NCBI GenBank assembly: GCA_043228905.1
Contig: JBHGNT010000004.1
Coordinates: forward strand, 18,290,001 to 18,354,000
Direction of reading: 5' to 3'
Source: Azolla caroliniana
Lineage: Eukaryota; Polypodiophyta
DNA length: 64,000 nt
Part shown: positions 53,242-61,903 of the stretch, piece by piece
Numbering within the stretch: the stretch's first letter is position 1
Layout: each line of letters opens with the position of its first letter
The notes under the pieces: generated by a model
What the model was told of the DNA's origin: nothing
The model's database searches: none
Seen by the model: only the letters and a program-made list of their open reading frames with translations
Position numbers and translations under genes: made by a program

Positions 53242-54321
53242 ATGGGCATTGATCTACCTCCCTTGAATACGACCCTCGTTGAAGTACACAGCGAGTTGGC
53301 CAAAGTCAGCATAGGCGCCAAGGATATGGCAACCAAGAATAAGAATGCCTGGAAAACAATAAAGCTGACACAGGACCACCTCCAGAAGGCCAAGGATTGC
53401 ATTACGCAGCTAGGAAATAGCGCGACGATGACAACGACCATCCCTGCACAAGCTCCTTATGATAACGCATCAAACACCTTACGAGAAGACCTCGAAGCAC
53501 AAAAAGTCATAGTGGCCAAAGCAAAGGAAGCTACTCAAATGGCCAAAATAGAGATTGATCGGCTCCGAGCGGAACGTCGCCAATCTTCGGATAGGGAAGC
53601 AGATGCTAGGGTGAAAGGCCGTCAGGCAGTCAAGACATTGGAAGGCAAGCTCCAGGCGGAGGTCACAACGCATAGCAGAACGAAGGAGGAATAGTAAAAG
53701 TTGCGTGAAGAGGCAAACAAGAAGGACGTTGCAATCACGGGATTATGGGAGCTCGCAGAGAGAAAGAAGGCCTGGTACAATGAGCAGCTGGTACATGAGC
53801 ACGCACAAACGCATGAAGTCCAGGTACGACTAAACAATGAGATGGGACGTCTTGAGGAACTACATTTAAAGGAGTCCTAGTTATGGGCCAAAATGAAGAG
53901 TCTTTACGAAGATGCCGCGGTGGCATATAAGTGTAAAATAGAGAATCTAATGAAAGCTTTAGATGAGTCCCAAGTATGCGCCACCTTGATGACAGACCGG
54001 ATCCGCACCCTCCTACAAGCCACTCACGAGAAATTGAATACACAGCTAAAGGCGACTATGGACAAAGGTTGGGCCGGATGGGCAATGAAGGCCGTGAAGC
54101 TACATACATACCGTGCGGATACCGAAAACCGCCGAAAGGACAGCAAGGGCTTTTATAAGCTAAGTGAAGACAACATCACGACCCTACACCAAGACCTTGC
54201 CAAAGACTACCAGGCGCTAGCCAATCAGCACTCCCAGGAACTCACGCAGCTAATGGAGGAGTTTGCGGAAAGCCAAGAAGAGACCTTCCGGCAACTGATG
54301 GACATTGGCAGCGAAACTTAG
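53242..54321 (+). pseudogene. Tat-like copy 1: coiled-coil protein
   Basis: Two open pieces, 53242-53694 and 53893-54321, with strong heptad character (DNASNTLREDLEAQKVIVAK, MAKIEIDRLRAERRQSSDRE). A stop at 53692 and a frame change separate them. The same kind of region occurs in copy 3 (12347-14160), so it is a conserved trait of this element family. Confidence 0.6.
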
Positions 54322-54430
54322 AGGGCAGAAGAATTAAAAAAAGCGGAGGCAATTACTGTGCCAGACAGCCACTCCACAGACCAAACCAAGTCGCCGCCCA
54401 ATGACGGGCCTATAGTCATGAAGGCGGGCA

Positions 54431-54661
54431 ATGAAATGGGTGCCGAAACCACGCCAAGAAGAGACCTCGACAGAGTCGGAAAAGGTGGTCCCCGAAGAAG
54501 CACCAACAAAGAAAGTCCAGCCGACCTCGGGTGAAGAAGAGAGAGTGGAAATCACTACACCGATCAAGCCAAACAGAAACACCCCTACAACTGTCACGCC
54601 ACCCCCGGACCACGACACACAGGCAGAGCCGAACATCCTGGACACTTTGGATGACGAATAG
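54431..54661 (+). CDS. Tat-like copy 1: acidic C-terminal frame
   Basis: 76 codons, low-complexity, rich in Glu, Thr and Pro (TKKVQPTSGEEERVEITTPI, ILDTLDDE), ending at TAG 54659-54661. The phrase LDTLDDE at the end is close to the LMDLLDED-type end in copy 3 (about 14135-14160), supporting a shared C-terminus. Confidence 0.55.
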   Translation: MKWVPKPRQEETSTESEKVVPEEAPTKKVQPTSGEEERVEITTPIKPNRNTPTTVTPPPDHDTQAEPNILDTLDDE

Positions 54662-54708
54662 ACGGATGGGTTCGACGTGCTATGGCACTGTCCCAGAGGC
54701 GTGCCAGA

Positions 54709-55172
54709 TGTTGTCCGTCGTACTTAACGCGGGATAAATTAAAATACAAATTAAAATATTGTAAAAAAAGAATGTAATGGTTCACGCGAGTAGCGTAACC
54801 AGCGAGACACCCTATGTATATAAAGGGCAGAAATCTTGTGTAAAGGGTTAGCGTTATTTTGAGAGTTGTTTTCTAATATAGTATTATCTCCCCTGATCTA
54901 CTATGTAAGTGCCAGTGTGATATTGAGTGAGGGTTATACTCTGTTATGAGTGCGTACCTGTGAACATAAGGTTAAGCGTGTTCGCGTAGTTACGCATCGT
55001 TCCTTTGATTGTAGCCGGGAACCTTCATGCCCTGTAGATACATACTATTCAGTAACAAGTGAGGTACGGACGTATGCAGTACGCCTCTCTATCCCTTGTA
55101 GCACAACCCCTTGACGCCTACCCCGAAGGACTGTGGGTAGACAGTGTTCTAGTTGACAGTACGCCGACGATA
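54709..55172 (+). repeat. 3' LTR of Tat-like copy 1
   Basis: Starts TGTTGTCCGTCGTAC and ends near GCCGACGATA. Highly similar to 46532-46996, including TATGTATATAAAGGGCAG (TATA, about 54813-54830). The stretch before it, GGGTTCGACGTGC...GTGCCAGA, is shared with copy 3. Confidence 0.87.
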
Positions 55173-55385
55173 GAGTCCAATAACATTTCGGCTGAGCAAG
55201 CCGAATGAAGCGCCGAGATGGAAGGACTAGCAAGATGATGAGCCGGCTAGCAATGACAACTCAATTGTGCTCTCCCCGCATAAGGAATGGTTCACACGCA
55301 AGGAAAAGGGGAAGAAAAAGATTCTGAAGTACGACACCGGAAGAGACGAGTCAGATCAGAGTGAATCGTCGTCCTTTGCCTTATC
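55173..55385 (+). pseudogene. Copia family B linker fragment
   Basis: CATTTCGGCTGAGCAAGCCG and TTCACACGCAAGGAAAAGG match the family-B linker (41390-41575). It begins with the same 45 bases that precede the Tat-like element and breaks off at about 55385, where a minus-strand Gypsy gag begins. Confidence 0.75.
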
Positions 55386-55487
55386 CTCCGTCGAAGCACG
55401 CGTGAGTTGACGTCATAGGCTCTGAAATCAGCTATGGACTCTTTGAGAAGCTGTTTGATGGTGTAAAATTGGTCGATAATCTCATGT

Positions 55488-56175
55488 TGTCGTGCCTTTC
55501 GACTCCGGATGGTTGCATGAGTCGGGTGGGAACCATTGAGGTTTTGGACTAGGAGAAAGAAGAATATGAGATAAGTCTAGTAATGAATAGGTAAAAAGAG
55601 AGGTAAGTTATGAATCTCGTGAATCCCACGAGTTTAGTGTATTTAATCAATATTTAGATAGTAAGAGACAATTTAGATGACAAATTCGCGAATCCCACAA
55701 ATATATTATATTGGTCAATCCTTACAAAATAATCAACAATTATATACATCTTTCTCTCCTCCTTATATAAGGATGGGAGAGACTAAGCATAGCTTCCTGC
55801 TTTTTCTAAAGTGTTCATGCACACTAAATGTGCATGAGTTGCTTTTTCCACTATGCTTTTATTTACACTACGCTAGATGTGCACGAGTATTTTTTTATTG
55901 GTTTATATTTTTCTTGTAAATAAAGTATTCACGCACTCCAAAAATGCATGACTTACCTTTTAATAAAGGTAGGCATAAATAAAAATTTTATAATACTTAT
56001 GATAACTTAATACAATGGTAATGTTCTAGTTTATTTACATGGAGATACAAGATTCGAATCCTGCCCTATGCATGTAATAAATAATTTAATATTTTTCATG
56101 TATTTATATATATGTACTTAAATCGGATATATTATTTTTACCTTTTTCATGTAGTGTGCGGACTACACTACGACA
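55488..56175 (-). repeat. Solo LTR of gag-only family L
   Basis: 688 bases, on the minus strand TGTCGTAGTGTAGTCC to AAAGGCACGACA. It sits in the gag of the Tat-like copy 2 between FFHRSTPQR and HEIIDQFY. The flanks ATGTT and ACGTT suggest a target duplication with one change. GGATT hairpins are at 55616-55632 and 55684-55702. A tRNA-like segment with a good B box (GATTCGAATCC) is at about 56020-56085, plus strand. Confidence 0.88.
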
Positions 56176-56569
56176 ACGTTGAGGGGTACTCCGATGGAAG
56201 AATCGCAAAAATGATGATTGAAGCTGGTCAAACGTCGCGAATGATGTGATATTGAGCTGGGAATGCTAGCGTGCAACGCGTCCATCCAAGGTTATCCTGA
56301 ACTCAGCGATCTTCGATGTGTGCACTGTGATTAGCGTTCCAAACGTTGAGGAACAACTGAATGTGGCTCGCGGCGTTGGTTTCGCCGTTGAAACAGGGGT
56401 ACGAGAAAGCCATGCTGGTTGCGACGGTTGTTTTGGGAAAGGGATTGTTGTTGTTATCGAGGTGAGGGTTTTTGTGTGACTTTGTAACACTAGCTTGATC
56501 TGGTGGTGATATGGTTTCCTGCCCGATGCCGCTTTGCTTCATGAGCGTGGATTCTACCATATACACCAA
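56176..56569 (-). pseudogene. Tat-like copy 2: gag fragment
   Basis: Minus-strand frame starts MVYMVESTLMKQSG and includes MAFSYPCFNGETNAASHIQL and FLNVWNANHSAH. After a frame change it goes on with LDGRVAR and ITSFATFDQLQSSFLRFFHR. It matches the gag of copy 1. Confidence 0.8.
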
Positions 56570-56751
56570 GGGAGAAGGGGCGTGGTCATTGAAGCGAGGT
56601 TTTCAAGTAGCCCATTCTTCTATCTGTCAGGTGACTGACTTGGTCAATTGTCAATCTTGTCAAGTGCGTTCTCTATTACGTCGGTGGGTAGACATCCATT
56701 CCTTGTTGTTAGGTTTTTTTTAGATTCACACATCACTCGGCATGCCAAAAG

Positions 56752-57110
56752 TGTTGTCGGTTACGAACACAGCCTACCCTCGGTCCTTCGGGGTAGGTAT
56801 CAAGGTGATCGTGGTACAAGGTAGGAAATTGCGTAGTCCGTGGAACGTAGTGACTTAGAGTGTGTTTACTAAAGGCGTAAAACTAGAGACGACTACAACC
56901 GAGCTCCTAATGTGTGTAACCGCGCAACTTGTATTCACCTTACACAGTTACACTTATACAGTCACACAGAGACAATAGAGAAGAGAGAAGAGATAAGAGA
57001 CAGAACTTAGAGAAGACAGAAACTATATTTCTGAGTATTGCGCTAGCTCCTTACAATGTTCATATGCCCTTTAACATGCGTTATTTACATTTGTCCTTTT
57101 ACGGCAGACA
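56752..57110 (-). repeat. 5' LTR of Tat-like copy 2
   Basis: Minus strand: starts TGTCTGCCGTAAAAGG, ends CGTAACCGACAACA. It shares GTAGGCTGTG-like and CCCCGAAGGAC phrases with the LTR of copy 1 but is shorter and diverged. Confidence 0.6.
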
Positions 57111-57350
57111 AAACTAAGACGCCCAAATAGGCCTGGGAAAATCTGAAGAAGATTTTCGCCATAAGTACCACGACTTTGACGTTGCAGCTCCGGCAAGAGA
57201 TCAATAGTATCCGGCAACGGGACATGTCGGTTACTGACTACACCTCCAAGATCAAGGAGATCTGCGACGTTGTTGGTTCCATCAACCTAATGGTGGACGA
57301 GAACGAGATGGTCCAAATCTGGCTCAATCGTCTAACACAATAGTACGGGC
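57111..57350 (+). pseudogene. Copia family B gag fragment (5' side of copy Y, inverted)
   Basis: Reads AWENLKKIFAISTTTLTLQL, the LRQEINSIRQRDMSVTDYT-like part and MVQIWLNRLTQ, then breaks at CGGGC (57346-57350). The break falls at the same gag codon as the end of copy Y at 36195, whose adjacent bases read CAGGC in the gag direction. Confidence 0.8.
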
Positions 57351-57449
57351 TCTCAAAGTTAATATGCGGAAGCGTTGAAAAACTGGTTTATCCGGTCAGC
57401 AACAAAAAATCAAAGAGAGGTTTAATGGAAGCTTAAGAATAGAGAATAC

Positions 57450-57492
<43 letters not shown>

Positions 57493-57702
57493 CCATAAAC
57501 CTAATTCAAAATAATAACGCTTTGTACATAGGATGTGCTCAGTGAGCACTTTTTATAAAAGTCCACAAGGGACTGACAGAATTACTATGTACTTCAATGC
57601 TCGTAACACTAACTACAAGGACCAAGACTACCTAGTAGTCTAGAAGCGTAGAGACCTCTAAATGGCCTACCGGTAACACACGTTGGTCCAACTCTCTAAT
57701 AT
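57351..57702 (-). repeat. Family B LTR fragment (3' part of copy X, inverted)
   Basis: On the minus strand it ends CATATTAACTTTGAGA, closely like the end of the copy X LTR (CATATTAACTTTGACA). It shares the (GA)n tract and GTACAAAGCGTTATTATTTT. Its 5' part is cut by the family-A LTR at 57703. Confidence 0.78.
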
Positions 57703-58290
57703 TGTTGGGAAATCGGTCCCTTCGGATGGAATCCAGTTATGAATGAAGAGGACCTGTTGAGAACCAGACGAGATCCGGAAACTAGATCGGATGGCCCCGG
57801 TGAGAACCGGAAGATATCTGGAAACCGGATCAGATGGACTCGGTGAGAATCGGAAGAAAAGACATATTTGTAAATATGTTTTGAGGAAGCCTATTGAGGC
57901 TATATTTGTAAATAGCCCTAAGTTCATATAAGTATAAATATGACTTAGGGCAATCACTTAGAGGTGATGTTGTTGTCATATTGTCGTATGTGCATAACTG
58001 TTGTAATAGAGAGAGAGAGAGAGATACAAAGCGACACTTTGTTATAACCGCCGCTTGGCGAAGATACAGAGCTCCAGATCGTTGCCTCTGAGTCTCTATT
58101 TGTACCTTCTCTTGATAGTGAGAGCTTGGAGTCTGTGGGCTCCCGTGGTTTTTCCCTATTGGGGTTTTCCACGTAAACATCCTGTGTACTCTCTATTGTG
58201 TGTGTGTGTGTGCGTTCACTCTCTATTTCCCATCTTTGTGTTTCATTCTCTCGGTTGTGGCTGAGCAATATTCCGCGTTATTTTCTCACA
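57703..58290 (+). repeat. 5' LTR of Copia family A copy 3
   Basis: 588 bases, TGTTGGGAAATCGGTCCC to ATTTTCTCACA. A TATA-like GTATAAATATGACTTAGGG lies near 57931. The primer site AACTAGTATCAAAGCG follows, weaker than the second copy GCTGGTATCAGAGC at 58630. Confidence 0.88.
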
Positions 58291-58738
58291 AACTAGTATC
58301 AAAGCGAACAACACAGGAAATGGAAGAATCGTTCGGCAGCATGTTCAAGCTCATGGGCTCCAACTACTCAGTGTCGAAGTCGAAGATGAGGGATATGCCT
58401 CTCAGCTCCAGATCGTTGTCTCTTGAGTCTCTATTTGTACCTTTTCTTGATAGTGAGAGTTTGGAGTTTGTGGGCTCCCATGCTTTTTCCCTATTAGGGT
58501 TTTCCACGTAAACATCCTGTGTACTCTCTATTGTGTGTGTGTGTGTGTGTGCGTTCACTCTCTATTTCCCATCTTTGTGTTTCATTCTCTCGGTTGTGGC
58601 CGAGCAATATTCCGCGTTATTTTCTCACAAGCTGGTATCAGAGCAAACAACACAGGAAATCGAAGAATCGTTTGGCGGCATGTTCAAGCTCATCGGCTTC
58701 AACTACTTAGTTTGGAAATCGAAGATGAGGGATACACT
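58071..58738 (+). repeat. 334-bp tandem duplication across LTR end and gag start
   Basis: Copy 1 (58071-58404) and copy 2 (58405-58738) both begin GCTCCAGATCGTTG and contain the LTR end, primer site and first gag codons. In copy 1 gag starts ATGGAAGAATCG; in copy 2 the matching bases are ATCGAAGAATCG, without the start codon. Confidence 0.92.
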
Positions 58739-59230
58739 AGTGGTTAAAGATCTTTGGTTGTTGGTTCCGTTCGGGGACAAGAGAACGGATAAGATAGACG
58801 CCACAGTGTGGGAGGTGATGGACATGAAGACGACGGCTTACATCTGGTGCTTCATCAACATGAGCCGTACAACAACTTCAATGAAGAGAGCAAGCCTCAT
58901 GAACTCTGGGAGAAAATCGGCATCATGTTCCAGAACAAGAATGCCGTTAATCGGGTTTTGGTATTCTGGAAGCTAGTGAGGCTCCGGTACCAGGACGACT
59001 GTAGTATGGCAGAGCACATGAATGCCTTCCAAGGGCTAATACACCAAGCAACCTCACTGGAAGTACCTCTCACCGATGAGGTACTCGCATTACTCCTGCT
59101 CGATTCCCTCCCATATAGTTGGGAGAAGTTAGTTGTCATGTTGGGCAACACCGGGCTGGAAGGAAAGCAGTTGTCCCTAGCAAGGGTAAAATCAAGCTTG
59201 CTAGATGAAGAAGCTCGCCGAAAGGACTAG
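58650..59230 (+). pseudogene. Family A copy 3: gag
   Basis: Reads ESFGGMFKLIGFNYLVWKSK and VVKDLWLLVPFGDKRTDKID. A frame change near 58850 leads to NNFNEESKPHELWEKIGIMF, FWKLVRLRYQDDCSMAEHMN and EARRKD with a stop. It has the typical Copia gag layout. The intended start codon is in the first duplicated unit (58320). Confidence 0.85.
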
Positions 59231-59254
59231 GAGTCCGGAACCGATCTAAAGGCC

Positions 59255-59905
59255 TTGGTCACGAAAGATGACCATAACCGGGGAAGAGGACGATATCGGA
59301 GTCCCCAAAACTGGGACAAATCGGGGATGAGGTCGAAGTTAAGGGGGAGGTCTACTTGCTTCTATTATGGGAAACCGGGGCACTTCCAGAAGAACTGTCG
59401 ACATTTCCGGAAAGAGAAAGGAACTAACAGTACTGATTCGAAGAATGGTTCGGACCGGAACAGTTCGAACTGGAAAAGCTCAGATCGGAAAGGAACGTCG
59501 GCAATCGCGGCAAGTGAAGAAGAACTGATGCTCATTAGTGAAGAGAATGAGTTAAACCTTGTCGGCAACAAGACAACGTGGGTTGTGGATTCCGGAGAGT
59601 CGTTCCACCTGACACTAGACCGAAGATGCTTCTCATCCTACACTATCGGAGATCACGGTTGTGTCCGGATAGGGAATGAAGGGACATGCCGAATTATTGG
59701 CATAGGAGATGTATTGTTGACAACGTCAATTGGATGCAAGTTGCTGCTGAAGGATGTTCGACATGTTCCGGACGTTCAACTGAACCTGATATTAGCCGGT
59801 CGGCTAGATGATGAAGGCTACACGGGTAGCATCCGGAACGGAGTCATGAAGTTTTGCAAAGGGAGCTTAATAGTGGCTCGAGCCTGGAAGGTTAACACAT
59901 TGTAG
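59255..59905 (+). CDS. Family A copy 3: zinc knuckle and protease
   Basis: A 216-codon frame. CFYYGKPGHFQKNC is a CCHC knuckle whose second Cys is Tyr. TWVVDSGESFHLTLD carries the aspartic protease site with DSGE instead of the usual DSGA/S. It ends with the stop at 59903-59905, directly followed by the next frame. Confidence 0.87.
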   Translation: MVTKDDHNRGRGRYRSPQNWDKSGMRSKLRGRSTCFYYGKPGHFQKNCRHFRKEKGTNSTDSKNGSDRNSSNWKSSDRKGTSAIAASEEELMLISEENELNLVGNKTTWVVDSGESFHLTLDRRCFSSYTIGDHGCVRIGNEGTCRIIGIGDVLLTTSIGCKLLLKDVRHVPDVQLNLILAGRLDDEGYTGSIRNGVMKFCKGSLIVARAWKVNTL

Positions 59906-60313
59906 TTGATGAATGCCCAGATATGCCAGGCAGAAGTGAACTTAGCATCCGACACTACTGGTGAGTTGTGGCACAAAAGACTCTGTCACATGAGTGAGAA
60001 GGGGATGAGAAGACTTGCCGAAGACAACCTCATTCCGGTGAAGGACGTGCAACTTGAGATGTGCACCGATTGCTTGGTTGGCAAGCAAAACCGAACCTCC
60101 TTACGTTCAAGACCACCGATGAGACGGAATGCACCATTGGAGCTGGTACATACCGATGTGTGTCAAGTGGACACGAAGTCACATGCCGGAGCACAGTACT
60201 TTGTGACGTTCATAGACGACCACAGAGAGAAGAAAGAGATGGTTGTTGCTCTTATAGACGACGGACTAGAGATTAACCTCATGTCGACGGATTTCTACAA
60301 GAAGGGAAGATGA
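59906..60313 (+). pseudogene. Fusion frame: Copia pre-integrase joined to Gypsy-type protease start
   Basis: The first two thirds are Copia (GELWHKRLCHMSEKGMRRLA, CTDCLVGKQNRTS, HTDVCQVDTKSHAGAQYFVT, FIDDH). From about 60216 the same frame continues with KKEMVVALIDDGLEINLMST, which is a retropepsin of another retroelement. The join is in frame but brings together unrelated domains, so it is a chance fusion at a rearrangement or insertion border. Confidence 0.75.
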
Positions 60314-61277
60314 CCTATCAACACGAACCATGGATGGAAGATTCGTGTGGCGACGAAGACCACAAAAGATCTTTACGGAGCATGTCCCAACATTCAAGTC
60401 TCAATCGGGGATGTAGAGATCGACCAACACTTTTTTGTGCAAGATTCGGCTTCCCATTCAGTGATTCTTGGGCAACCCTAATAACATCATCAACGATGGA
60501 GACTATGGTGTTCGATAGTGGAGAAGCATTCGCTCAAGTGAAGAGTCTTGATGATCAAAAGTCGGTTCAATTCTTGACAGTGCGAGCTAATCATGAGAGG
60601 AACCCAGATAGCCTCAGAGATGAGGCCTCTGATTTTTAACACGGACTATTGAAGAATGGGGCAAAGATATTCCGAGGAAAAGTAAGTCCCCGAAAAGAAG
60701 AAAGAAGCAAGAAGGAAAACTATATTTAGCACCTAATGGTGCGTGTGGGATGACTACACTCAATGAGAGAGAGAAGCGCCAAGTTCAAAACTTTGAACAT
60801 TGGCTAAAAGAACAAGGAATATTAGAAGAAGAAGACAACATATCATGGGTCATGGAGGAAGCCTCATTTAACGATACAATCAGAGAAATAGAGAGTATCA
60901 TGGACTTGAGCCCTCATGAGCAACATACGATTCAAGTCAACTCCATCAACATGTATACCGCCATCAATGAATGTCGACGAGGGGTCATGGAGGAGTTGGT
61001 CAAAGTAAACACAAAATATAAATCAGTAGATAAGAAGGTCAAGCCGGTAGCTATTCCGTTACCGGATGATAGTTGACAAAGGATGAAAGAAGTTACCAAG
61101 GATCCAAGTCTTAGAGACCCAAAAGGGATAGGCCATACCTTCTCTAATGAATCAAGAGGGAAACTCCAAGTCGGGAAGGATGACTTCCTTCTCCCTGAAG
61201 AAGAAGAGAGGTTTCAGATGGTGCTTGAGAGACATGGGAAAGCCTTCACCTTCTCTCCACAAGAAATCGGATGTGCC
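60216..61277 (+). pseudogene. Gypsy-like protease to RT-entry fragment
   Basis: Pieces in order: protease (ALIDDGLEINLMSTDFYKKG, then in another frame VEIDQHFFVQDSASHSVILG and QPYITSSTMETMVFDSG), a spacer (60750-61074, CRRGVMEELVKVNTKYKSVD) and an RT-entry region (61083-61289, PEEEERFQMVLERHGKAFTF SPQEIGC). It ends at the family-A LTR at 61278. The type differs from the Tat-like and chromodomain elements of this window. Confidence 0.6.
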
Positions 61278-61893
61278 TGTAAGGAATAGACCCTTCTATT
61301 CACCTTCTTCTCTCAGCCACAACCGATTAATCGCGGATCAATGGAGCAGAAAATAGGAAACACACGTAGAAACAAAACGAAGAAACGCGAGTACACAAGG
61401 ATTAACGTGGAAAACCCTATATGGGAAAAAACCACGGGAGTGCGAGGCTCCAAACCAAACTATGCACAGAGAGATTTACAATGGCGAGCTGCAAGGCAAC
61501 GACCTTGAGCTCGCTTCCTTCGCCACAGGCGGCGGTGTTACACAGAGGCGTCGACCTCTTCCTCTCTCGCGCTCTCTCTCTCACGGCTGCTCTCTCTTCA
61601 CTCCTCTAAAGTGGAAAAACAGAAAAATGAGAAGCAACAGTAAAACTGTTTGCCCTAAGTCATATTTATACTTATATGACTTTGGGCTATTTACAACTAT
61701 AGCCTCAAGGGGGCTCGTAGCGAACATATTCACGGATATGTCCCTGCATCCGGATCGATCTCCGGGTACATTCGTCATCCGGCACCGAAGCCGGGGTCTT
61801 CGTCATCCGGATCCGAAAAAACCGAAACCGGGCTTGTCGGCATTCATCTCCTATATCCGACCATCCCATCCGAAAGGGACCGAAATCCCAACA
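61278..61893 (-). repeat. 3' LTR of Copia family A copy 2
   Basis: Minus strand: TGTTGGGATTTCGGTCCC to GTCTATTCCTTACA, after the purine tract AAGGGGGAGTT (61894-61904). It is closely related to 741-1339, in inverted orientation. Confidence 0.88.
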
Positions 61894-61903
61894 AACTCCC
61901 CCT

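Larger units (their letters stand above)
46532..55172 (+). mobile_element. Complete Tat-like Gypsy copy 1, decayed
   Basis: An 8.64-kb element with LTRs 46532-46996 and 54709-55172, gag with zinc knuckles, protease, RT, RNase H and integrase in Gypsy order, then nearly 3 kb of extra coding-like sequence before the 3' LTR, as in Tat/Ogre elements. Stops interrupt every domain. The flanks are not a 5-bp duplication: both sides carry about 45 bases of the same Copia linker. Confidence 0.88.
55386..57110 (-). mobile_element. Tat-like Gypsy copy 2: 5' LTR and gag fragment
   Basis: On the minus strand from 57110: LTR (57110-56752), leader, gag (56570-56176), then, beyond an inserted solo LTR, more gag (55487-55386, HEIIDQFYTIKQLLKESIAD). 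The gag pieces match 47290-47590 of copy 1. It is truncated at 55385. Confidence 0.75.
57703..60215 (+). mobile_element. Copia family A copy 3: 5' LTR to integrase start
   Basis: LTR (57703-58290), primer site, a tandem duplication of LTR end plus gag start (58071-58738), gag, zinc knuckle, protease and pre-integrase. It breaks off at 60215 in the integrase, right after FVTFIDDH, where sequence of a different retroelement begins. Confidence 0.85.
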
